A stretch of 39,414 nt of DNA from VRUE01 sp035266685. GTDB lineage: Bacteria > Actinomycetota > Thermoleophilia > Solirubrobacterales > 70-9. Positions 14,203 to 21,521 of the stretch are shown here, one piece after another. A program made the translations under genes and the position numbers. The DNA lies in contig DATFMX010000003.1 in NCBI GenBank assembly GCA_035266685.1, positions 1-39,414 of the forward strand, written 5' to 3'. Every line of letters starts with the position of its first letter. Positions within the stretch are counted from its first letter, which is position 1. The notes below the pieces were generated by a model that was not told the origin of the DNA, made no database searches, and saw nothing but the letters and a program-made list of their open reading frames with translations.

Positions 14203-15927
14203 CTACGCAACGTTCATCGACCAGACCTGGATCGGCTCCTCACGGCCGCGCACCTCCATCTCGCCGACCGCGATCAGCTCCTCGCTCGGGTCGGTGCGGG
14301 CGGCGCGGGTGCTCTCGGAGATCAGCACCTGGTGCTCGGTCGCTTTCGACATCCCCTCGAGCCGCGCCGCGGTGTTGGTCGTGTCGCCGATCGTCGTGTA
14401 TTCCGTCCGTCGCGCCGAGCCGACCTGGCCGGACATCACCTCGCCGCTGTTGAGGCCGATCCCCATCTCGAAGCCGTCGCCGTGGCCGGCCTCGCGCATC
14501 CACTCGCAGAAGGCGGGCAGCCGCAGCTCGAGCATCTCGCGCGCCGCGGCGATCGCCCGGTCGGCGTGGTCGGGCTGCTCGATCGGCGCCCCGAACACGG
14601 CCATGATCCCGTCGCCCATGTAGGAGACGAGGGTGCCGCCGTGGTCCATGATCGCGTCGGTCATCTCGCCCAGGTAGCGGTTCAGCACCTCGACCACATC
14701 GGCCGGCGGGCGGGTCTCCGAGTAGGTGGTGAAACCGCGCAGGTCGCTGAACAGCAGCGTCGCCTCGCGCCGCACGCCGCCCAGCCGCAGCTCGCCGTCG
14801 CCGTGCGCGAGCACTTCCTCGACCACGTTCTCGGGCACGAAGCGGGAGAAGGTGAAGCGGACGCGCTGGCGCTCGAAGGCAGCCAGCTGGTAGTAGAGGC
14901 CGAGCGTGCCGACGGTGCCGACCGCGAGCGCGAGCAGCGGGTAGACAACGGGCAGGATCAGGCCCGATTCGAAGGCGACCTGCAGGGCGAGCAGGTAGGC
15001 GGCGGCGACCGCGAGGGCGACGCCGAAGGCGAGCGACGGCCGCAGGGCGAGCCCGGCGAGCGGTCCGACGGCGGCGAGCAGGACGATCAGCGCCAGGCCG
15101 ACGGCGGGCGGCGCCGAGCGCAGGGGCAGGCCGTCGAGCACGGTGGCGATCGCGTTCGCCTGCAGCTCGGGGCCGGGCATCAGCCCCGCCCCGGTGGGCG
15201 TCGCGTGGACATCCTGCAGCTCGGGGGTGGAGGCGCCGACGACGACGATCTTGTCGCGGAAGAAGCCGGGATCGACCTTCCCCTCGACCAGCCTGGAGAA
15301 GGAGACCCAGGGGACCGTGTCCGGCGGGCCCGCGTACTCGATCCAGGGACGGGCTTCGCCCGGCGGCGCGGCGCCGGCCGCTTCGGCGGCGCGGACGGCG
15401 AAGCCGCGCAGCCCCTGGATCTGGCGCGAGAAGCGCCGCACCGTGCCGTCGGAGTCCTGCTTGACCACCGTGTTCCCGGCCTCGGCGCCGATCTGCCGCA
15501 GGACGGCTTCGCCGCCGAAGACGTTGGCGCGCCCGTGCGCGTCGACTTCGGTCGTCGCCAGGACGACGTCGCCGGCCCGTTCGACGGCGAGGATCAGCGC
15601 TTCGTCCTGGCGCGGCTGGGTCGGCTCGGTGAACTGCACGTCGTAGGCGATCACCCGGGCGCCCGCTTCGCGCAGCCGGTCGATCGCGCGCGCATGCACG
15701 GAGCGCGGGAACGGCCACTGCAGGCCGAGCTGGTCGAAGGTGACGTCGTCGACCTCGACCACGACGACGCGGTCGGAGGGAGCGCGGGCGCCGCGCACCG
15801 AGTAGCGCGCGTCGACGCTTTCCAGCTCCAGCCCGTGCAGCAGGCCGACGGCGTAGGCGGCGACGCCGATCGCCGCGGCGAGGGCGCCGACCGCGAGAAA
15901 GGCGAGGCGACGCCGGCGTCCGCTCAT
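14203..15927 (-). CDS. CHASE2-domain class III nucleotide cyclase
   Basis: 574 aa. One N-terminal membrane helix (about 8-28), an extracytoplasmic CHASE2 sensor (about 35-270, with VVVVEVDDVTFDQLG and DKIVVVGAS), three more helices (about 275-350), then a class III cyclase domain. Metal-binding Asp residues are in LLFSDLRGFTT (about 393) and MGDGIMAVFG (about 437); NTAARLE supplies the transition-state Asn and Arg. The position that normally holds the adenine-selecting Lys (K before [FY]xGDG) is Ser here (LVSYMGDG), so product specificity is uncertain though cAMP is likeliest. It lies 88 nt downstream of the cNMP-binding transporter-lipase fusion on the same strand and probably makes its ligand. 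Confidence 0.88.
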   Translation of the reverse strand: MSGRRRRLAFLAVGALAAAIGVAAYAVGLLHGLELESVDARYSVRGARAPSDRVVVVEVDDVTFDQLGLQWPFPRSVHARAIDRLREAGARVIAYDVQFTEPTQPRQDEALILAVERAGDVVLATTEVDAHGRANVFGGEAVLRQIGAEAGNTVVKQDSDGTVRRFSRQIQGLRGFAVRAAEAAGAAPPGEARPWIEYAGPPDTVPWVSFSRLVEGKVDPGFFRDKIVVVGASTPELQDVHATPTGAGLMPGPELQANAIATVLDGLPLRSAPPAVGLALIVLLAAVGPLAGLALRPSLAFGVALAVAAAYLLALQVAFESGLILPVVYPLLALAVGTVGTLGLYYQLAAFERQRVRFTFSRFVPENVVEEVLAHGDGELRLGGVRREATLLFSDLRGFTTYSETRPPADVVEVLNRYLGEMTDAIMDHGGTLVSYMGDGIMAVFGAPIEQPDHADRAIAAAREMLELRLPAFCEWMREAGHGDGFEMGIGLNSGEVMSGQVGSARRTEYTTIGDTTNTAARLEGMSKATEHQVLISESTRAARTDPSEELIAVGEMEVRGREEPIQVWSMNVA

Positions 15928-16015
15928 CGCCTAGCGCCGGCCGCGCTTGCCGCGCCCCGGCCGAATCGTCGTCGGCGGTGAGGAGAGCGCTCGCCTGCAG
16001 GGCATCGTCCGCACG

Positions 16016-19000
16016 CTAGCCCACGATGCTCGCCGGAGCCTGCTCGAGCGCCTCGCGGGCCGCTGCGCGGCCGGCCTCGCGGGCTTGGTCGAGCTGGTGG
16101 AACTCGAGCAGGCCGACGCCCTCGTTGCGCGGCGCGATCGTCCAGTCGGCGTGGCGCCGGGCGGCCTCCGAGGTGTTCGAGCTGCCGAGCAGCAGCACCC
16201 GGGTCAGCGCCTCGAGCACGCTGGGCCGGCGCAGCTCTTCCTCGCCGTCCCGGTCCGCCGGCCGCGCCTCGCCGGGCGGGCGCTCGAAGCTCGCCTTGAC
16301 GTCGACCGCGATCGTCGGCCCCTCGCCCAGCGCCGCCATCGTCTCCACCGGCAGGTTGTCGACCAGCGAGCCGTCGACGAGCAGCTGCCTGCCGCGCACC
16401 TGGACCGGCGCCAGCACCGGCAGGCAGAAGCTGAGGCCGACCGCTTCCCACAGCGGCCCGGAGCGGACGACGACCAGCTCGCCGCTGCGCAGCTCAGCGG
16501 CGCCGCTGAAGAAGCCGCGGCCGAGCTCCTCGATCGCGACGTCGCCGAAGCTGCGCTCGAGCATCGCGCGGCTGCGCTCGCCGCGGATCAGCGAGTGGCG
16601 CGGCAGGGTGTAGTCGCCGAGCGGCCGGCGCCGCACCCACTCCTCGTAGCAGCGCGCGTCGATCTCGTCGGCGTCCAGGCCCATCGCGAACAGGGCGCCG
16701 ACGAAGGCGCCCATGCTGACGCCGCCGACCCGGTCGATCGCGATCCCCGCCGCGCTGAGCTCCTCGAGCACGCCGATGTGCGAGAAGGCCCGGGCGCCGC
16801 CGCCGGAGAGCACGATCCCGACCGAGTTGCCGGTCAGCCGCCGGGCGATCCGCTCGACGTCGGCGACGCCCTCGCCGCGGCGCACCGCATGGGTCTCCAG
16901 CGGCTGCAGCGCCGCCGCCCAGCCGGCGAGCGCGCCGACGCCGGCGGTCGGCTCCCAGGCGACGAGGTCGCAGCCGCGCAGCTCGGGGCGGCTCGCCAGC
17001 GCGGCGAGCGGCGGCTCGCCGCGGGTGCCGACGGCGAGGATGCGGTCCGCCTGCTGGATGCAGAAATCGGTCCAGGGGTCGTCGCCGAGCGCCGCGCCGC
17101 CGACCAGCAGCAGCTGGTCGGCCGCCGCCTCCGCCGCGTCGAGCAGGGGCGCGTAGACCGCGGCCGGCGGCTCGCCCGGCGCCGGCTGCCGCTCGCTCCC
17201 GTCGAGCAGCTCCACCCTGCCCCAGCGGGCCATCGCGTCGGCCAGGGCGCGGCCCAGCTCCGCCACCGGCGCGCCTCCGTCGAGCGCCACCAGGGCGATC
17301 GTCACCGGCGCCTCGCGCGACTGTGGGAAGCTGCCGACGCTGTCGCGCAGCTGCGCGCCGAGCGCCTTGGTCAGCGCCAGCGAGACGCTCGGCTGCTCGC
17401 CGAGCAGGCGCTCGAAATCCTCGCGGCCGATCGCGATCAGGTCGCTGTCGCGGGCGGCCCGGACCGAGGCCGAGCGCGGCATCGAGGTCAGCAGCGCCAG
17501 CTCGCCGAGGGCGGCGCCGCGGCCGAGCACGCGAATCAGCTTCCCGTCGCCCTCGGCGACCACGTCGAGCCGCCCGGCGCGGACGACGAACAGCGCGTCG
17601 GCGTCCTCGCCCTCGTGGAAGAGCCACTCGCCCGCCGTCAGGCGCAGGCGCGAGGCCCGCGCCGCGATCGCCTCGCGCTCGGGCTCGGCGAGCTGGGCGA
17701 AGATCGGCACCTTGGCGAGGAAGTCCGCGTCGGACTCGGGGCGCGGCTCGCGCGGCGCCGGCCGCCGCGGCGCCGGGCTCGGAGGTCGGGGAGAGGCCGT
17801 CGTCGGCGCCGAGCCGTCGTCGCGCTCGCCGATCAGCAGCCGGGCCGAGTCGCCGAGCGAGGGGCTGCGCGCGACGTCGTCTTCCTCGCCGCGCAGCCGG
17901 CCGACGCCGAGGCAGCCGAGCCCCGCCGCGACCAGGCAGACGGCGGCGAAACTCCAGGCGTTGTCGAATACTTCCGCCGCTTCGGCCGGCCCGGGCATGC
18001 CGATGATCGCCACCACGGCCGCCACGCCGAGCGCCGCGCCGACCTGGCGGGCGACCGAGTTGAGCCCCGTCGCCGTGCCGAACGCCTCGCCGGGGGCCGA
18101 GGCGACGGCGGCGCCGCTCAGGTTCGGGAACAGGGTGCCGGCGCCGACCCCGAGCAGCAGCATGCCCGGCAGCCACTCGCCGAGGAAGTCGGGGGTCAGA
18201 CCCACCCGGGAGACGAACCAGTAGACGGCGCCGCCCCAGATCAGCCCGCCGGCGACCAGCACAGGTCGGTGGCCGAGCCGCCCGGCGACGCGGCTGGTCG
18301 GCCCGGCGACCGCCGCCGCGACGAGCGGGCCCGGCGTGATCGCCAGGCCGGCGTCGAGGATCGAGTAGCGCCAGACGCCGGTGAGGAAGAGGACGTTGAC
18401 CAGCGTGTAGCCGTAGAAGCCGGCGGCGGCGAGGATCGTCGCCGAGTTGGCGACCGAGAAGGTGCGGCTGCGGAACAGCGTCAGGTCGACGATCGGCGAG
18501 CGGTGGCGGGCGCAGCGAAGGACGAAGAGCGCGAGCAGCAGCGCGGCGGCGGCGAAGCAGCCGAGGATCGCCGGGCTCGTCCAGCCCCAGTCCTCGCCCT
18601 GCACGACGCCCAGCACCAGCGCCGCGATCCCCAGCGCGAAGACCAGCGCCCCCGGCAGGTCGGGCAGCCGGCGGCGGCCGGGCTCGCGGCTCTCGACCAG
18701 CTTGCGGCGCGAGAGCACGTAGGCGAGCGCGCCGACCGGCAGGTTGACGAGGAAGACGAGGCGCCAGCTGTCGGCGCTGACCAGGAAGCCGCCCAGCGAG
18801 GGGCCGATGCCCGCGGCCAGCGCGCCGACCGCGGAGAGCAGGGCGACCGCGTGGGCGCGGCGCTCCTGCGGGAAGGCCTGCAGGACGAGGCTGAGCGAGG
18901 ACGGGACGACGAGGGCGGCGCCGAGCGCCTGCACGACGCGGAAGCCGATCAGCGCGTTGACCGTGGGCGCGACGGCGCAGAGGCCGGAGGCGACGGTGAA

Positions 19001-19297
19001 GACGCCGAGGCCGAGCAGGAAGACGCGGCGCCGGCCGAGCAGGTCGGCGAGCCGCCCGGCGGCGACGAGGAAGGCCGCGAAGACGATGTTGTAGGCGTTG
19101 AGGACCCAGGAGAGGGTCGAGATGCCGCTGTCGGGGAAGGAGCGACCGATGTCGGGGAAGGCGATGTTGACGATCGTCGCGTCGACGAAGGCCATGAAGA
19201 CGCCCAGTGAGGAGACGCCGAGCACGGTCAGCGGCGCCGGGGCGCGGCGCCGGGCGATCCGCTCGGGCGCGCGGTGCGGAGGGCTCGTGGCCGTCAC
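16016..19297 (-). CDS. DHA2 transporter - cNMP-binding - patatin lipase fusion
   Basis: 1093 aa from GTG at 19297, which shares GTGA with the preceding gene's stop and has GGGAGGGA about 9 nt upstream. Residues about 20-480 are a 14-helix DHA2-type MFS transporter (VFMAFVDATIVNIAFPDI, GRLADLLGRRRVF). A flexible Pro/Arg linker follows. A cyclic-nucleotide-binding domain spans about 530-645 (GELALL and PRSASVRA hold the phosphate-binding Glu and Arg). A patatin/NTE lipase spans about 815-1000: oxyanion loop SGGGARAF, nucleophile Ser in GVSMG, catalytic Asp in DGSLVDNLPV. The same three-part architecture is known from M. tuberculosis Rv3239c and Rv3728, whose function is unsettled. Likely role: cyclic-nucleotide-gated hydrolysis of a phospholipid or lysolipid coupled to its movement across the membrane (inference). 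Confidence 0.9.
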   Translation of the reverse strand: MTATSPPHRAPERIARRRAPAPLTVLGVSSLGVFMAFVDATIVNIAFPDIGRSFPDSGISTLSWVLNAYNIVFAAFLVAAGRLADLLGRRRVFLLGLGVFTVASGLCAVAPTVNALIGFRVVQALGAALVVPSSLSLVLQAFPQERRAHAVALLSAVGALAAGIGPSLGGFLVSADSWRLVFLVNLPVGALAYVLSRRKLVESREPGRRRLPDLPGALVFALGIAALVLGVVQGEDWGWTSPAILGCFAAAALLLALFVLRCARHRSPIVDLTLFRSRTFSVANSATILAAAGFYGYTLVNVLFLTGVWRYSILDAGLAITPGPLVAAAVAGPTSRVAGRLGHRPVLVAGGLIWGGAVYWFVSRVGLTPDFLGEWLPGMLLLGVGAGTLFPNLSGAAVASAPGEAFGTATGLNSVARQVGAALGVAAVVAIIGMPGPAEAAEVFDNAWSFAAVCLVAAGLGCLGVGRLRGEEDDVARSPSLGDSARLLIGERDDGSAPTTASPRPPSPAPRRPAPREPRPESDADFLAKVPIFAQLAEPEREAIAARASRLRLTAGEWLFHEGEDADALFVVRAGRLDVVAEGDGKLIRVLGRGAALGELALLTSMPRSASVRAARDSDLIAIGREDFERLLGEQPSVSLALTKALGAQLRDSVGSFPQSREAPVTIALVALDGGAPVAELGRALADAMARWGRVELLDGSERQPAPGEPPAAVYAPLLDAAEAAADQLLLVGGAALGDDPWTDFCIQQADRILAVGTRGEPPLAALASRPELRGCDLVAWEPTAGVGALAGWAAALQPLETHAVRRGEGVADVERIARRLTGNSVGIVLSGGGARAFSHIGVLEELSAAGIAIDRVGGVSMGAFVGALFAMGLDADEIDARCYEEWVRRRPLGDYTLPRHSLIRGERSRAMLERSFGDVAIEELGRGFFSGAAELRSGELVVVRSGPLWEAVGLSFCLPVLAPVQVRGRQLLVDGSLVDNLPVETMAALGEGPTIAVDVKASFERPPGEARPADRDGEEELRRPSVLEALTRVLLLGSSNTSEAARRHADWTIAPRNEGVGLLEFHQLDQAREAGRAAAREALEQAPASIVG

Positions 19298-21009
19298 GCC
19301 GGCGGTCCCTCCCACTGCTGCAGGGCGTCGCGGGCGGCTTCGCGGCCGATCTCCCGCACCCGGTCGAGCCGCTTCCAGTCGAGCAGGCCGATCCCGTCGA
19401 CCTCCGGCTGGATCACGAGGTCGGCGTGGCGGCGCGCCGCTTCGGCGGTGTCGATGCTGCCGACCGTGACCGTGCGGACCACGGTCTCGCCGAGCCGCGG
19501 CAGCTCGGCCTCGCCGCCGGTGAGCAGGCGCCGCAGTGGACGCCGGAAGCGCTCGAGCCCCGGTCGCCCGCCCTGGCCGAAGCCGCCGACGCGCCCGCTG
19601 ACGTCGACCGCGATCACGGGTCCCTCGTTGGCCGCGGCCATCGTCTCGACCGGCAGGTTGTCGAGCACCCCGCCGTCGACGAGCAGGCGGCCGTCGGCCG
19701 TCGGCACCGGCGGGAAGAGCCCGGGGATCGAGAGGCTCGGGTAGACGGCGTCGCGCAGCAAGCCGGCGCGGTGGACGACCGACTCGCGGCCGACCAGGTC
19801 GCAGCTGAGGCAGAAGAAGCGGGTCGCGAGCTCCTCTATCCGGCGCTCGCCGAACGCCTCGCGCAGCAGCTCCCGCGTGCGCGAGCCGCGGATCAGCGAG
19901 AACAGCGGCATCGTGTAGTCGCCGGTCGGGTTGGCCTCGACGAAGCCGCGGCGGAAGAGCTCGGCGAGCGCCTCCGGGTCGTGCCCGAAGGCGAGGCCGG
20001 CGCCGACCACCGAGCCGAGGCTGACGCCGGCGATCCGGTCCGGCACGAGGCCGGCGGCCGTCAGCTCCTCAACCACGCCGAGGTGGGCGAAGGCGCGCGC
20101 GCCGCCGCCGGAGAGCACGATCCCGAGCGACCTGCCGCAGAGCCGGCGGGCGAGCGCCTCGACCCGCTGCGGCAACTCGGAGCGGTCGGCCAGCACCTGC
20201 GCCTCGCGCGGCGCGAGCCCGGCGAGCGCGCCGATCGCCGTCCCGTCGCCGACGGCCAGCAGCTCGCAGCCGCGCAGGGCGGGATGGGCGCGCCAGGCGT
20301 CCGCCGGGGCGCCGCCGGCGACGGCGATGATCAGGTCGGCCTCGCGCAGGCAGAGGTCGGTCCAGCGCTCGTCCGGCAGCGGCTCGGTCGCGACCATCAG
20401 CACCCGCTCGGCTTGCTGCTCGGCGCGGTCCAGCGCGGCCAGCGTCTCGGCCGGCGAGCGGCTCGCCTCGTCGGGCAGCTCGGCGACGCCGCCGAACCTC
20501 GCCAGCGCCTCGAGCAGCAGGTCGGCGAGCTCGCGCGCGGGGGCCGCGGCGTCGAGCGGGACGACGGCGATCGTGCTCGGCCGCGCGGGCGCTGCGGCCG
20601 GAGCGCGGTTGGCGGCGAGCTGGGCGCCGATCGTCCTGGTCAGCCCGACGGCGAAGGCGGGGACGTCGCGGATCAGCGCCTCGAAGCGCTCGCGGCTCAG
20701 CTCGAGCAGGTCGCTGTCGCGCCGCGCCCGCACCGAGGCGCTGCGCACACCGGCGTGCAGCAGCGCCAGCTCGCCGAGGGCGTCGCCGCGGCGCAGCAGC
20801 CGGATCAGCGTCTCCGGCGGCCCCTCGGCGACGACTTCGAGCCGGCCGGAGCGGATCACGTAGAGGCTCTCGGCCTGCTCGCCCTCGCGGAAGAGCCACT
20901 CGCCGGCCCGCACGGTCACCTCACCGGCCTCGGCCGCGAGCTGCTCGAGCAGCTCGTCGGAGAGCCCGGCGAGCACGGGGGCGCCGCGGAGCACCTCGGC
21001 GCCCGGCAT
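19294..21009 (-). CDS. cNMP-binding patatin-like phospholipase
   Basis: 571 aa from ATG at 21009, overlapping the preceding stop as TGATG. An N-terminal cyclic-nucleotide domain (about 10-125) has GELALL near residue 78 and the phosphate-binding Arg in VRSASVRA. A linker domain with DLCLREADLIIAV resembles the middle part of neuropathy-target-esterase (NTE) proteins. The patatin domain is about 290-470: SGGGARAF, nucleophile Ser in GVSLGS (about 331), Asp in DGGVLDNLPV (about 445). It is a paralogue of the lipase half of the next gene and lacks the transporter, so it should be soluble or peripheral. The NTE family hydrolyses (lyso)phospholipids. All catalytic residues are present. Confidence 0.88.
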   Translation of the reverse strand: MPGAEVLRGAPVLAGLSDELLEQLAAEAGEVTVRAGEWLFREGEQAESLYVIRSGRLEVVAEGPPETLIRLLRRGDALGELALLHAGVRSASVRARRDSDLLELSRERFEALIRDVPAFAVGLTRTIGAQLAANRAPAAAPARPSTIAVVPLDAAAPARELADLLLEALARFGGVAELPDEASRSPAETLAALDRAEQQAERVLMVATEPLPDERWTDLCLREADLIIAVAGGAPADAWRAHPALRGCELLAVGDGTAIGALAGLAPREAQVLADRSELPQRVEALARRLCGRSLGIVLSGGGARAFAHLGVVEELTAAGLVPDRIAGVSLGSVVGAGLAFGHDPEALAELFRRGFVEANPTGDYTMPLFSLIRGSRTRELLREAFGERRIEELATRFFCLSCDLVGRESVVHRAGLLRDAVYPSLSIPGLFPPVPTADGRLLVDGGVLDNLPVETMAAANEGPVIAVDVSGRVGGFGQGGRPGLERFRRPLRRLLTGGEAELPRLGETVVRTVTVGSIDTAEAARRHADLVIQPEVDGIGLLDWKRLDRVREIGREAARDALQQWEGPPA

Positions 21010-21407
21010 CAGGCGAGCGCGGCGGCCAGCAGGGCGACCGCCCAGAGGCTGATCATGTGTACGGACTGGTCGACGGCGAGCGCCAGCCCCGGGGGAGGGT
21101 CGAGGCTGCGCTTGACGCGAACCATGAACAGACGCAGCAGGCGGCCGTCGTCGACGACGAGGTGGGGGACGAAGATCAGGCCGGCGGCGAGCAGCGCCAC
21201 CCAGGCGGCGCCTTCCGCCCCGATCCAGACCAGCGCCGGCAGGAAGAGCAGCGTGTAGACGCTGACATGGGCGAGCAGCGCCCGGCGCGCCAGCGGGTCG
21301 CCGCCGAGCCCGCCCGACTTGTTCCTCGCCTGCCAGTCGGTCTGGGCGAGGAAATCGCCGGCGAGATGGGAGACGAAGAACACGATTGAGATGTTTGCCC
21401 AGCTCAT
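21009..21407 (-). CDS. DUF3307-type integral membrane protein
   Basis: 132 aa with about four membrane helices. The N-terminus VFFVSHLAGDFLAQTDWQARNKSG, with its conserved H-x-x-x-D-F-x-x-Q-T-D-W signature, matches DUF3307 proteins, and the His/Asp pair plus later HLVVDD suggest a metal or lipid head-group site in the membrane. The function of the family is not established. It is the first gene of the operon, overlapping the cNMP-patatin gene by one base, so its product is probably needed in step with it. Confidence 0.75.
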   Translation of the reverse strand: MSWANISIVFFVSHLAGDFLAQTDWQARNKSGGLGGDPLARRALLAHVSVYTLLFLPALVWIGAEGAAWVALLAAGLIFVPHLVVDDGRLLRLFMVRVKRSLDPPPGLALAVDQSVHMISLWAVALLAAALA

Positions 21408-21488
21408 CTGAGTGGCGAGCGCGGCCCACCGAGCCTGTATGTATCAGCCGGCGGCGGGGGCGAGATCGAATTGGTCGTGGGGCGCGCG

Positions 21489-21517
21489 ACCCGTGGGCCG
21501 CTCGGCCCATGCCGGGT
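21489..21517 (-). terminator. Hairpin downstream of the oxidase gene
   Basis: TGGGCCG-CT-CGGCCCA, extended by ACCCG/CGGGT outside a 3-nt bulge, lies just after the end of the minus-strand oxidase gene. It is a stable stem but has no U-tract, so termination is probable rather than shown. It is also upstream of the DUF3307 gene. Confidence 0.4.
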
Positions 21518-21521
21518 CCGC

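Noticed and set aside
15947..19210. 1087-codon plus-strand open frame antisense to the transporter-lipase fusion
   Set aside because: It has Arg/Ala/Gly/Asp-rich composition without domains and is a product of high third-position GC in the real gene.
19207..21258. 683-codon plus-strand open frame antisense to the cNMP-patatin gene
   Set aside because: Same reason; the opposite strand encodes clear cNMP and patatin motifs.
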